Shown: positions 14,190 to 21,955, counted from the first letter of the stretch. The stretch is 24,223 nucleotides of DNA from Clostridia bacterium (GCA_900766045.1 CAAFTW010000054.1:1-24223), one strand, 5' to 3'. Made by a program: numbers and translations. Notes: a model not told the origin generated them from the sequence alone.

Positions 14190-15242
14190 TTAGCAGCAGC
14201 ATCCGCCTTCATCACTGCCGCCATCGTCGCAGCATCCGCCTTCCGGCTCCTCAAACCAGCCGAAGTGGTGGCTGCGGTCGCCGAAGATGGTGAAATATCT
14301 GCTGAATCTGGTGTGTTCCAGCATGGCGCAGGTATTACCGGATACGGAAACCGGAAGATCTTTATAGAATCTGTGGTTCATATCCAGATCCCAGTTGAAT
14401 TCGTGGCCTTCAATGCCGCCGTTATAGCGGACGAACTGGCCGTAGTTTTCTGCGGCGTCTTCGATGTATTCCGGGAGCTTGACGGCGCGGATTGTGTCAG
14501 AGGTATAACCGATGTTTCCGACTTTCGCTTCAATTTCTTTATTATTGATCGGTGCCGGTGTGCAGGAGACAACGCGGTAATCGTTCCATCCCGTCTTATA
14601 CAGCATTCTGCGGAAATCTTCCACGTACATGCTTCCGCCCAGACACTCTCCGAGTAGAACAGGGTCGTGATTCATTTCGTCAGGAACTCTTCTGTCTGCG
14701 AAGATGTCGCTGAAGTAAAGCTCTCCGCCGTTTTTCAGGACACGCCAGATTTCGCTGAAGACCTTCTGTTTCTCATCGGCAAGGTTGATGACGCAGTTGG
14801 AGATGACGACATCGACAGATCCGTCTTCAATTCCCGCGCTCTTCAGGTCCTCGATGAAGCCTTTCCTGAATTCAACGTTGTCAAATCCCCATTTCTCCGC
14901 CATTTCCTCCTTGTATTTATTGGCAATAGCCAGCTGGTCGTCATTCATGTCGATTCCGATGACGTGACCCTCTGGTCCGGCGAGTTTTGCCGCAACGTAG
15001 CAGTCGCGGCCGGTGCCGCAGCCCAGGTCCAGAACCGTGCATCCCTCCAGAGCGTCCGGAAGAGGAGATCCGCAGCCGTAATATTTCGTCAGGATCTCGT
15101 CCGGCAGCTGGGAAGAAATCGCCTTTACCTGATCGCTCATGCCGTGGGAAGAACAGCAGCAGACCGACGTCTCCAGCTGACCGTTTTTCTCTGTGCTGAC
15201 ACTGCTGTAATATTCTTTCACTGTTTCATGTGTGTCACTCAT
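14190..15242 (-). CDS. arsM: Arsenite S-adenosylmethionine methyltransferase (ArsM)
   Basis: Methylates trivalent arsenic using S-adenosylmethionine, giving mono- to trimethylated species. The 350-residue product has the SAM motif LDLGCGTGRD (71-80) and an acidic SAM ribose site GIDMND. The three arsenic-binding cysteines are Cys57 (YYGCGSPLP), Cys150 (ISNCVINL) and Cys200 (LLGECLGGS). The last two are 50 residues apart, as in the characterised algal enzyme. An additional CCC cluster sits at residues 28-30 and a cysteine-rich tail (GGCCDDGGSDEGGCCC) ends the protein, a feature of many bacterial ArsM proteins thought to help bind metalloid. The ribosome site AGGAGG precedes the ATG. The gene is monocistronic; no arsR, arsB or arsC is nearby, so it looks like a stand-alone detoxification gene. 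Confidence 0.95.
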   Translation of the reverse strand: MSDTHETVKEYYSSVSTEKNGQLETSVCCCSSHGMSDQVKAISSQLPDEILTKYYGCGSPLPDALEGCTVLDLGCGTGRDCYVAAKLAGPEGHVIGIDMNDDQLAIANKYKEEMAEKWGFDNVEFRKGFIEDLKSAGIEDGSVDVVISNCVINLADEKQKVFSEIWRVLKNGGELYFSDIFADRRVPDEMNHDPVLLGECLGGSMYVEDFRRMLYKTGWNDYRVVSCTPAPINNKEIEAKVGNIGYTSDTIRAVKLPEYIEDAAENYGQFVRYNGGIEGHEFNWDLDMNHRFYKDLPVSVSGNTCAMLEHTRFSRYFTIFGDRSHHFGWFEEPEGGCCDDGGSDEGGCCC

Positions 15243-15278
15243 TTCATATCCTCCTGTCTGAAATCGTTTACTATATTG

Positions 15279-15307
15279 ATTCTACTATAATTCACCGGTG
15301 AATTCAA
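15279..15307 (-). promoter_or_regulatory. arsM promoter with a perfect palindrome in the spacer
   Basis: Minus-strand -35 TTGAAT (15302-15307) and -10 TAGAAT (15279-15284), spacing 17. The 16-base perfect palindrome AATTCACCGGTGAATT (15289-15304) fills most of the spacer and overlaps the -35 box. This is where a repressor (ArsR type) or a MerR-type regulator would bind. No regulator gene is in the window. Confidence 0.65.
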
Positions 15308-15328
15308 GCTAAAGCAGATACCGGGGAA

Positions 15329-15343
15329 ATTGATCATATCAAT
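15329..15343. repeat. Inverted repeat upstream of arsM promoter
   Basis: ATTGAT (15329-15334) and ATCAAT (15338-15343) around CAT, 22 bases upstream of the arsM -35 box. The same arms recur, with a four-base spacer, upstream of pxpB (20747-20762). It may be a regulator site or simply AT-rich chance. Confidence 0.3.
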
Positions 15344-15378
15344 AATTAGATAAATCTGTCTGGTGTGATTTCACCAAA

Positions 15379-15433
15379 AGAAAACCCGGGCATCCGCACC
15401 GATTATATTCTCGTGTGGCAGCCCGGGTTTTCT
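15379..15433 (-). terminator. Terminator of the pxpA-symporter unit
   Basis: AGAAAACCCGGGC (15379-15391) pairs perfectly over 13 bases with GCCCGGGTTTTCT (15421-15433). Read on the minus strand, the stem is followed by TTTGG, and it lies 40 bases after the symporter stop. It shields arsM from read-through. Confidence 0.85.
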
Positions 15434-15473
15434 GTTAATGACTCAAAGAAGGGAACATTCTATTTCTGTCCGT

Positions 15474-16826
15474 TTACGAATTGTAAACTTCTTCGTTCAG
15501 CTCGCCTTCCTTCTTGTTGACGATGACGTTTACTGTTGCGTCGCCGATAACGTTCAGCGGGAGCAGTGCCATCTCAACCGGACGGTTGATTGCTACAACC
15601 AGTGCGTAGCCGATGAGGCAGAGTTCGTTGGTCCAGCCCATTCCGGAAAGAACCGTGAAGATCATTGTGGTTCCTGCGATCGGAATAGCCGGTGTACCAG
15701 CTGCTGCGCAGATGGACAGGAAGGCCATGACGACCATGTTGGCCGGTGTGACGTGAATTCCAGCTGCTGTTGCGATGAAGGTTACAGCGAACATGTGCAT
15801 GACGGTAGTTCCGTTCATGTTGATGGTCATACCAGTAGGCAGGACGAAGCTTGTGATTTCCTTGCTGCATCCGAGTTCTTCTTCACAGGTCTTGGTGTTG
15901 ATCGGAAGTGTAGCAGCGGAGGAGTTAGTGGAGAATCCGAATACGCCGACTTTGGCGATCTTCTTCATGAACTTGAACGGATTCATGCGGGTTGTCAGCC
16001 AGATGCCGATTGGGTAGATGGTGCATACCAGGACGAAGAGGGTAAGCATAGCGCCGATGACGTATGCAGCTGCCGGCTTCAGGTATTCTGCTCCGTAGAT
16101 CGCGAATGTACGGGAAATCAGGCAGAAGATGGCGAACGGTCCGACCTTGTTGATCAGGAAGTTCAGGTACAGGGTGATGATTTCATTCAGAGACTGGAGA
16201 ACTTTCTTCAGCGGCTCTGTCTTTTCACCGAGCTTGTTCATGCAGAGGCCCAGGATGATAGCGACTACGACAACGGCCAGAATGGAGTTGTTGGTGCTGC
16301 ATGCCTCTGTGATGTTAGAAGGAACGGCATTTACGATAACGGCAATCGGGTTGAAAGCATCGATTGTCTGTGCCTTGGCTACGGACTTTGGCAGGTGAAT
16401 GCTGAAGAATCCGGCATTCTTCATAAGAAAAGCGACCAGGCAGGCAAAGAATGCGCCTGTGCAGTAGAAACAGAAAAATCCAATCAGGGTCTTTCCGGCG
16501 ATTCTTCCAAGCTTGGTGGAGCTTGAGATGCTGTTCATCGCAAGGCTCAGAGAAACCAGAACCAGAGGAACGATGGCGAGCTGCAGTCCTTTCATGAAGA
16601 GCTGGCCGATGATGTAGAAAATACCGATGGCATGAACGCCTTCTGGTACGGTGATGTCCTGGAAGAGGAGCATATTGATCGTGTTCCAGGTCTTGGTCTG
16701 TCCGGTATCCACCAGATGCTGGTGAAGGAACATGAAGAGTAATCCTACGATGAGTCCGCCGATCAGGGCGATCATCATTTTCTTTATGACAGAAGCAGGC
16801 TTCTTGTCTGTTTTACTTTTTGCCAT
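15474..16826 (-). CDS. DAACS-family cation symporter with a changed substrate site
   Basis: Inner-membrane symporter of the dicarboxylate/amino acid:cation family (GltPh, GltT, EAAT relatives). The 450 residues give about eight membrane helices plus the two re-entrant hairpins. HP1 has the serine motif STNSSAATLP (299-308), TM7 has NMNGTT (336-341), and HP2 is AAAGTPAIPIAG (374-385). In TM8 the segment is VEMALLPLNVIGD. Aligned with GltPh, the residues that hold the substrate amino group and side-chain carboxylate (Asp394, Arg397, Thr398) become Glu418, Leu421 and Leu422, while the structural Asn425 and Asp429 are kept. Loss of the arginine argues against aspartate or glutamate as substrate. 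The gene starts 12 bases after pxpA with AAAGGAG upstream, so its substrate is probably what PxpABC acts on. 5-Oxoproline is a candidate, by inference only. Confidence 0.9.
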   Translation of the reverse strand: MAKSKTDKKPASVIKKMMIALIGGLIVGLLFMFLHQHLVDTGQTKTWNTINMLLFQDITVPEGVHAIGIFYIIGQLFMKGLQLAIVPLVLVSLSLAMNSISSSTKLGRIAGKTLIGFFCFYCTGAFFACLVAFLMKNAGFFSIHLPKSVAKAQTIDAFNPIAVIVNAVPSNITEACSTNNSILAVVVVAIILGLCMNKLGEKTEPLKKVLQSLNEIITLYLNFLINKVGPFAIFCLISRTFAIYGAEYLKPAAAYVIGAMLTLFVLVCTIYPIGIWLTTRMNPFKFMKKIAKVGVFGFSTNSSAATLPINTKTCEEELGCSKEITSFVLPTGMTINMNGTTVMHMFAVTFIATAAGIHVTPANMVVMAFLSICAAAGTPAIPIAGTTMIFTVLSGMGWTNELCLIGYALVVAINRPVEMALLPLNVIGDATVNVIVNKKEGELNEEVYNS

Positions 16827-16838
16827 AGTATTTCTCCT

Positions 16839-17597
16839 TTACTCGAATGTCTGGATGGAGATGCCTTCATCCGTGAATGCCTTGCGGATTTTCTGAACAA
16901 AGAGAAGAGCTTTTTCGCCGTCTCCGTGAACGCAGAGAGTCTGTCCCTTGATGTCCAGTTCTTTTCCGTTGATTGATGTAACTTTTCCTTCTTTTACCAT
17001 GCGGATGCAGCGGCGGATAGCCAGGTCCTCATCGGTGATCATTGCGCCTTCCATCTTGCGTGGAACCAGGGACAGGTCGTCCATGTAGGCTCTGTCGGCA
17101 AAGATTTCACAGCAAGTGCGCAGGCCTCTGTCTTCTGCAATCTCTCCGAGAACGGCTCCTGCGCAGTAGTAGATGATCAGGTCCGGGTCGTAGTCCAGAA
17201 CTGCGTCTATAATTGCGTTGGAAATCTGTTCGTCGTTCTGGCACTGGTTTCCCATAGCCCCGTGCGGAGCAACATGGTGAAGCTTCAGACCGTATGTCTT
17301 TGCGAAAGCGCCGAGAGCGCCGATCTGGTACTTTACGTAGTTCTTGACTTCATCATAGGAAAGGTTCATTTTTCTTCTGCCGAATCCCATCAGATCCGGA
17401 TATCCAGGATGTGCGCCGAGGGCAACATGGTTTTCAGCTGCCATGCGGGCAACCTTATCCATGACCATCGGATCGCCTGCGTGATATCCGCAGGCAGCGT
17501 TTGCGGCGGTGATCAGAGGAATGATGCCTGCATCATTTCCAATGGTGTAATTACCAAAGCTTTCACCGATATCGCTGTTCAGATCGATTTTATACAT
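16839..17597 (-). CDS. pxpA: 5-oxoprolinase subunit A (LamB/YcsF family)
   Basis: One of three subunits of bacterial ATP-dependent 5-oxoprolinase, which opens 5-oxoproline (pyroglutamate) to glutamate. The 252-residue product has the family signatures in order: DLNSDIGESFG (5-15), NAACGYHAGDP (33-43), LGAHPGYPDLMGFGRR (60-75), VAPHGAMGNQ, a late ADRAYMDD and CVHGDG near the C-terminus. The usual KPHGALYN is here APHGAMGN. AGAAGGAGATAATC precedes the ATG. pxpA is separated from pxpBC by a dehydrogenase gene and a 257-base gap, unlike the tight pxpABC order in Bacillus or E. coli, but lies next to the symporter. Confidence 0.92.
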   Translation of the reverse strand: MYKIDLNSDIGESFGNYTIGNDAGIIPLITAANAACGYHAGDPMVMDKVARMAAENHVALGAHPGYPDLMGFGRRKMNLSYDEVKNYVKYQIGALGAFAKTYGLKLHHVAPHGAMGNQCQNDEQISNAIIDAVLDYDPDLIIYYCAGAVLGEIAEDRGLRTCCEIFADRAYMDDLSLVPRKMEGAMITDEDLAIRRCIRMVKEGKVTSINGKELDIKGQTLCVHGDGEKALLFVQKIRKAFTDEGISIQTFE

Positions 17598-17643
17598 GAT
17601 TATCTCCTTCTATTCGGAGCAGAAGATTCCGGCAACTGCCTGA

Positions 17644-17669
17644 CAGAAAACAAAATGTTCGGTTTTCTG
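17644..17669. repeat. Inverted repeat in the pxpA leader
   Basis: CAGAAAAC (17644-17651) pairs perfectly with GTTTTCTG (17662-17669) around a ten-base loop. It lies 47 bases before the pxpA ATG. No clear -35/-10 pair is visible in 17598-17774, so the hairpin may be a leader structure or a protein site. Confidence 0.35.
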
Positions 17670-17774
17670 CTGTTTGATCGGGGAAAGGGCAGCGGATTCT
17701 GACTCTGCAGAGCCGGATCTTTTCTGCTCATAACGGCTGTTTGGCCGAAAAAATACAAGATCAGATAAAATTCC

Positions 17775-17839
17775 GGCCGGGAAGAGGGAATGAAAGAAGA
17801 GGAGTGTGTTCTGTTTCTGAACATCCCTTCTTTCCGGCC
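17775..17839 (-). terminator. Terminator-like hairpin between dehydrogenase and pxpA
   Basis: On the minus strand, a 14-pair stem (bases 17775-17788 with 17826-17839, two wobble pairs) is followed by GGAATTTTATC. It begins 15 bases after the dehydrogenase stop. It should reduce transcription into pxpA and the symporter, dividing the cluster into two units or setting their ratio. Confidence 0.6.
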
Positions 17840-17854
17840 TTAATAAAGGTGGTG

Positions 17855-18823
17855 TTACTTGTTGACTACGTTGATTGGATTTCCTGCGAGGAATGCGTTC
17901 AGGTTGTCAACCGTTGTGTTCATGATGCGCTGACGGCTTTCTTTGGAGCCCCAGGACATGTGCGGAGTAATGATGCAGTTCTTTGCCTTCAGCAGTGGGT
18001 TGTCACCCTTGATCGGCTCTGTGGATACAACGTCCAGGCCGGCTGCGGCAACCTTTCCGCTGTTCAGTGCATCGGCCAGGTCCTGCTCAACGACCATTTG
18101 GCCGCGGCTGTTGTTGATGATGATTACGCCGTCTTTCATCTTGGCGATGTTTTCTTTGTTGATGATTCCTTCATTGAACGGGAAGAGAGGCATCTGCAGG
18201 CCCAGAACATCGGACTCTCTGAAGAGGGTATCCAGGTCAACGTACTTTACGCCCATGGCCTTGGCCTCTTCACGCTCTTTTCCATCGAATGCGATGACGT
18301 TCATACCGAGCGCGCGTGCGATTGCAGCAGTGTGGATGCCGATGTTTCCGCATCCCATAAGTCCGTAGGTCTTGTCTGCCAGCTCGATCAGAGGGTAGTC
18401 CCAGTAGCACCAGTCTGCGCAGTTCTCCCATTTTCCTTCGTGAACGGTCTTGGAATGATGGCCGATGTGGTGGCAGATCTCCAGGAGAAGAGCGATAGCG
18501 AACTGGCTTACAGAACGAGTTCCATACACTGGTACATTGGAAACCGGAATGCCTTTTTCTTTTGCGTAGGCAATGTCGATGACATTGTATCCGGTTGCCA
18601 GAACGGCGATGAACTTCAGATTCGGGCAGCGGTCGATGGTTGCCTTGGAAATCGGTGTCTTATTGGTGATGGCGATGTCTGCATCTCCGATTCTCTCAGC
18701 GATTTCATTCTCATCGGTGAGACTGGTGCGATCGTAGATCGTTGTTTCACCGATGGCTTTCAGTGCATCCCAGCTCAGATCTCCCGGGTTTTCTGTATAT
18801 CCGTCAAGAATTACAATTTTCAT
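17855..18823 (-). CDS. D-2-hydroxyacid dehydrogenase, NAD-dependent (glycerate dehydrogenase-like)
   Basis: Interconverts a 2-keto acid and a D-2-hydroxyacid in the cytoplasm. The 322-residue product has the split catalytic domain and the Rossmann motif GCGNIG (157-162), with Asp180 at the end of the next strand, indicating NAD rather than NADP. The catalytic triad is Arg240 (NNSRGQMV), Glu269 (VSTEPI) and His288 (TPHMSW). The ITPHMSWGSKESRQR and STEPIKGDNPLL ends resemble hydroxypyruvate/glycerate dehydrogenases. The gene lies 54 bases after pxpC in the same direction, and inside the pxp cluster rather than next to serine genes. The substrate is not fixed by sequence; a keto acid made by the neighbouring PLP enzyme is possible. 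Confidence 0.92.
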   Translation of the reverse strand: MKIVILDGYTENPGDLSWDALKAIGETTIYDRTSLTDENEIAERIGDADIAITNKTPISKATIDRCPNLKFIAVLATGYNVIDIAYAKEKGIPVSNVPVYGTRSVSQFAIALLLEICHHIGHHSKTVHEGKWENCADWCYWDYPLIELADKTYGLMGCGNIGIHTAAIARALGMNVIAFDGKEREEAKAMGVKYVDLDTLFRESDVLGLQMPLFPFNEGIINKENIAKMKDGVIIINNSRGQMVVEQDLADALNSGKVAAAGLDVVSTEPIKGDNPLLKAKNCIITPHMSWGSKESRQRIMNTTVDNLNAFLAGNPINVVNK

Positions 18824-18877
18824 TTCGCAGCTCCTTTCTTTGCTGTGTGAATTTTGTCTGATAATGTTGGATGATTG

Positions 18878-19843
18878 CTATTGAAAGTTCCGTGTGCCGT
18901 TGAGCTGCTGGTTCAGATCGATCAGTTCTTCCATGGCACGGTGGTAAACATTGTGCGTGGTGCGGATGTCCATCTTGATGAAATGGATACGGGTTCCCGG
19001 CATGGACTGGGCCAGAAGCGGAAGGTCCGTGCTGATGACGGTTCCGATCTTCGCGTATCCGCCGATGCCCTGACGGTCGGCCATCATGATGATCGGCTGG
19101 CCGTTGGTCGGTACCTGGATGGAACCGAAGGCGATGCCGTCGGAGATGATGTTTCCGTCATGCAGGCCTTTCAGAGGGTGCTGGATTCGCAGGCGCGCGC
19201 CCATGCGGTCGAAGTCGTTGGTGATTTCTGCGTCAAACCAGTAGAAGTCCAGCTGATCGTCGCGGGTGAACTCGAAATCCTGAGGCCCCGGAAGTACGCG
19301 GAGTGTGATCGTCTTCGCGCCGAATTTTTCTGGCCAGGCGTTACGCTCGTCCATATCCGGATATTCGGAGACCGGTTTCAGGAATCCGATCTGATCTCCT
19401 GTTTTCAGGTTTCTGCCTTCCAGTCCGCCGATGCTGTTTTTCATCAGTGTGCTGCGGCTTCCCATGACGACCGGGACGTCAAGGCCGCCTGCAAATGCAA
19501 TGTAGGCCCTGCATCCGTGTCCGTTCATGCCTTTAAAGGACAGCTTGTCGCCGGCTTTTACAGAAACGGCCTGATACATCGGAAGCTTCTGTCCGTTTAA
19601 TCTCGGCTGAAGATCGCCGCCTGTCACGCAGATGACGTTGTCCTGATTAAAGCGCAGTGTCGGGCCGGTAAAAGCGGCTTCCAAACCGGCTTCACCATTG
19701 GTGTTTCCCACCAGGATGTTTGCGATAGCAAATGATCTGGTATCCATCGGGCCGGCAGGGGAAATACCGAATTTCTGGTATCCGGTTCTTCCGTAATCCT
19801 GTACGGTTGTCTGCATACCCGGAGATTCTACATAGATGCTCAT
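18878..19843 (-). CDS. pxpC: 5-oxoprolinase subunit C (KipA family)
   Basis: Partner of PxpB in the ATP-dependent lactam hydrolase; the family is also annotated as biotin-dependent carboxyltransferase because of similarity to urea amidolyase. The 321-residue product begins MSIYVESPGMQTTVQDYGR and carries GPMDTRSFAIANILVGN (31-47), CVTGGDLQP, MGSRSTLMKNSIGG (127-140) and, late, SDGIAFGSIQVPTNGQP and MMADRQGIGGYAKIGTV. These are the diagnostic blocks of the family and the length is normal. The start overlaps the pxpB stop by four bases (ATGA), so the two are translationally coupled, as expected for a PxpBC complex. Confidence 0.93.
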   Translation of the reverse strand: MSIYVESPGMQTTVQDYGRTGYQKFGISPAGPMDTRSFAIANILVGNTNGEAGLEAAFTGPTLRFNQDNVICVTGGDLQPRLNGQKLPMYQAVSVKAGDKLSFKGMNGHGCRAYIAFAGGLDVPVVMGSRSTLMKNSIGGLEGRNLKTGDQIGFLKPVSEYPDMDERNAWPEKFGAKTITLRVLPGPQDFEFTRDDQLDFYWFDAEITNDFDRMGARLRIQHPLKGLHDGNIISDGIAFGSIQVPTNGQPIIMMADRQGIGGYAKIGTVISTDLPLLAQSMPGTRIHFIKMDIRTTHNVYHRAMEELIDLNQQLNGTRNFQ

Positions 19844-20574
19844 TTCTCTGCCGCCTCCTTTTTATATGCTTTTACCTGGTAGGTCCCGGCTTCGACGTCC
19901 TTACGGATCAGGTCGTATTCGGATCTTGATACCGGAATGTATCTGGTCCATTCTCCTGCGTAAACCAGGAAGGGATCCTTTCTGGAGAAGTCTGTGATAT
20001 TCAGCGGAGTTGTTCCGATGATGTTCCAGCCGCAAGGCTGATCGAACGGGATCAGGTCGGACAGATTCTGCTGAACGACAACGGATCTTCCAGGAATCTT
20101 CAGTCTTGGTTCCGGGCGTCTCTTGAACGCGAACGGCTCTTCAAATCTTGCCGCATATGGATGACCCGGTGCAAAGCCGAGCATGTAGACGTAATATAAA
20201 TGTGAGGAATGCATCCGGATGACTTCTTCTGTGCTGCATCCCTGAAGACGGGCACATTCTTCCAGGTCCGGTCCGAGTTCGCCTTCATAGCAGATCGGGA
20301 TTTCCTTGACCAGGGTATCTTTGTCCTCGATTTCTGGCATGTCGTCCGCATGTTTCTGAATTTCCTCGCAAAGATTTTCATAACTCAGAATCATCGGGTC
20401 GTACTGAATCATCAGAGAAGAATAGGAAGGGATCACTTCGATAATTCCTTCAACCGGATGTTCATCCAGACTTTTCTGAAGGCGGAGCACCAGACGGTTT
20501 ACATCCAGACTGATTTCATCGCCCATAACGACGCTGACAGCAGAATCTCCACAGAGTAAAATCTTACAGTCCAT
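19840..20574 (-). CDS. pxpB: 5-oxoprolinase subunit B (KipI family), divergent
   Basis: First gene of the pxp unit. The 244 residues show the KipI/AHS1 order: GDSAVSVVMGD near the start, IPSYSSLMIQYDP, the pair ICYEGELGPDLEE and HSSHLYYVYMLGFAPGHPY (122-140), then the C-terminal WNIIGTTPL. The core loops differ from usual PxpB: GFTPGFPYL is GFAPGHPY, followed by RRPEPRLKIPGRSVVVQQ where most members have a glycine-rich PR.xVPAGSVGIAG block. The phenylalanine-to-histidine and glycine losses suggest altered substrate or nucleotide handling. In Bacillus KipI also inhibits the sporulation kinase KinA; nothing here suggests that role. AAAGGAGG precedes the ATG. Confidence 0.9.
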   Translation of the reverse strand: MDCKILLCGDSAVSVVMGDEISLDVNRLVLRLQKSLDEHPVEGIIEVIPSYSSLMIQYDPMILSYENLCEEIQKHADDMPEIEDKDTLVKEIPICYEGELGPDLEECARLQGCSTEEVIRMHSSHLYYVYMLGFAPGHPYAARFEEPFAFKRRPEPRLKIPGRSVVVQQNLSDLIPFDQPCGWNIIGTTPLNITDFSRKDPFLVYAGEWTRYIPVSRSEYDLIRKDVEAGTYQVKAYKKEAAEK

Positions 20575-20666
20575 GAGATCCTCCTTTCATATAATTAGTG
20601 ATTGATTATCTTATGAATTGTCGGAAAACAATTCGCTTGTAACTCGTCAACTTTCTGTCAATCAAA

Positions 20667-20695
20667 ACTATAGCAGAATTGTATGATAACGTAAA
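20667..20695 (-). promoter_or_regulatory. Promoter of pxpB-pxpC-dehydrogenase
   Basis: Minus-strand -10 TATAGT (20667-20672) with TG extension (TGCTATAGT), spacing 17 to -35 TTTACG (20690-20695, four of six consensus). The start is near 20660, about 85 bases before pxpB. The weak -35 fits an activator-dependent promoter. Confidence 0.6.
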
Positions 20696-20746
20696 ATGAA
20701 TATAATCAAGACAAAATATGCAAAAAGCGTATTAATGTGCTTCTGA

Positions 20747-20762
20747 ATTGATGCAAATCAAT
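20747..20762. promoter_or_regulatory. Candidate regulator site upstream of the pxp promoter
   Basis: ATTGAT-GCAA-ATCAAT is a perfect inverted repeat and contains a T-N11-A core. It is centred about 95 bases upstream of the predicted pxpB transcript start, somewhat far for a LysR activation site, so the assignment is tentative. Confidence 0.4.
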
Positions 20763-20788
20763 CAATGAGAGGCTCATTTGAAAGAAAG

Positions 20789-20828
20789 TGTCCGCGAAAA
20801 GGAAAGAAGCTTCAACATTTCGCGGACA
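20789..20828 (-). terminator. Terminator of the lysR-type gene
   Basis: TGTCCGCGAAA (20789-20799) pairs perfectly with TTTCGCGGACA (20818-20828). On the minus strand the stem is followed by CTTTCTTTC. It lies about 30 bases after the regulator stop and separates it from the pxp unit. Confidence 0.75.
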
Positions 20829-20858
20829 AGCGTGTAAAATATTTGTTAAAGATTATTA

Positions 20859-21791
20859 TCAGGATTCGTAAATCCGGATCTTCTCTTTATCGAAATTAAA
20901 ATAATCACGAAGAAATTTCCGGAGCGTATAGGTAAAATGCATAAGAGATTCATTCAGTGAGGCATGTTCAAATTTATTCCGGATCATATAGGTGATGCGG
21001 CGCGGAGGCTGAATCTCATTTCCGATTTTACTGATGTAGATATCCATATTATCCTGCAGCTTGCGGACCACGGAATAGGGTGCGATGGCCCAGGAGCCCG
21101 GTGCTTTCAGCAGGCACTGAAGCAGCAGATAGGTATCCGCTTCGATACCGGGGCGGCGGTCTTTCTGCACCCACTGGTTGTGCCAGATCTCATAGTGGGA
21201 TTCCCAGGTCAGATAGATTTCATTGTCCAGGTTGAGTTCGTCAGTGAGGATTACCGGCTTCCTGACCGCGAAACTGTTATTCGGCTGAACGATGAACATA
21301 TCTTCCTCGAGGATCGGTTCTGCTGTAATGCTCTTGTAATCCAGATAGTGGAAGACAAATCCAAGATCGATCTCATGATTTTCCAGCATGTCGTAAAGCT
21401 GTACAGAGTAATGGGTGCTGATATTCATGCAGAGTTCATTTCTCTTCGTATTCCACAGAGTTTCATATAGAGGAAGGAGAATCGCGCTGTTAAAGGTGTC
21501 GGTGCAGCCGATAGAAAGGTAGTGTCTCTGATTTTCTTCGCCGGCTTCTTTCATTTTTCTCCAGAGCGCCATCCAGCGCTCCGCAAGCGGGATAAAGTTT
21601 TCTCCGGCGGGAGTCAGGGTAATCTGCTTTTCTCCCTTTTCGCGATTGACCAGGGGATAGCCCAGCTCGTTTTCCAGCTGTTTTAATCTCCGGCTTACGG
21701 TCGGCTGGGAAATGTAAAGGTTTTTTGCTGTCCGGGTAATGTTTTTGGTGTTTACCAGCATGAGAAAGGTTTCAATATCTGTGTTATTCAT
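20859..21791 (-). CDS. LysR-family transcriptional regulator
   Basis: DNA-binding regulator, 310 residues, usual LysR length. The N-terminal winged helix-turn-helix is at about residues 4-62: FLMLVNTKNITRTAKNLYIS followed by QPTVSRRLKQLENELGYPL and REKGEKQITLTPAGE. The rest is a periplasmic-binding-protein-like effector domain (LSIGCTDTFNSAILLPLYE, GFVFHYLDY, APGSWAIAPYSVV). The start is supported by GAGG eight bases upstream. It lies between the class V PLP enzyme gene, transcribed divergently, and the pxp unit, transcribed in the same direction. A LysR box is present in the divergent region, so it very likely controls the PLP gene and itself, and probably pxp. The effector is unknown; a lactam, hydroxyacid or amino acid is plausible. 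Confidence 0.93.
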   Translation of the reverse strand: MNNTDIETFLMLVNTKNITRTAKNLYISQPTVSRRLKQLENELGYPLVNREKGEKQITLTPAGENFIPLAERWMALWRKMKEAGEENQRHYLSIGCTDTFNSAILLPLYETLWNTKRNELCMNISTHYSVQLYDMLENHEIDLGFVFHYLDYKSITAEPILEEDMFIVQPNNSFAVRKPVILTDELNLDNEIYLTWESHYEIWHNQWVQKDRRPGIEADTYLLLQCLLKAPGSWAIAPYSVVRKLQDNMDIYISKIGNEIQPPRRITYMIRNKFEHASLNESLMHFTYTLRKFLRDYFNFDKEKIRIYES

Positions 21792-21838
21792 GAGTTCGCC
21801 TCACAATCTTGTAAAAAGGAAAATTTCGTTTATGCTTT

Positions 21839-21888
21839 TGGAATAGCTTCCCTGCATTCCATGTTGTATAATACGTGATGCGTATAAT
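21839..21888. promoter_or_regulatory. LysR box and promoter region of the class V PLP gene
   Basis: TGGAAT (21839-21844) and ATTCCA (21856-21861) form a perfect inverted repeat with an 11-base spacer, exactly the T-N11-A form of LysR sites. Two TATAAT boxes follow on the plus strand (21867-21872 and 21883-21888). With the second, the box is centred about 45 bases before the start, next to a weak -35 (CATGTT). The site would also cover the divergent regulator promoter. Confidence 0.65.
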
Positions 21889-21955
21889 ATATCTTAATTT
21901 AATTCATTTTTCAACTATGTACATTTGTGTTATTGTTTTCACAGGGGAAAGGCAA

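Noticed and set aside
15438..16526. 362-codon plus-strand open frame opposite the symporter
   Set aside because: Antisense shadow of a membrane protein; composition is Asp/Cys/Val-rich without motifs, and there is no ribosome site.
17741..18850. 369-codon plus-strand open frame opposite the dehydrogenase
   Set aside because: Antisense shadow of a gene with a complete catalytic triad; no recognisable domain.
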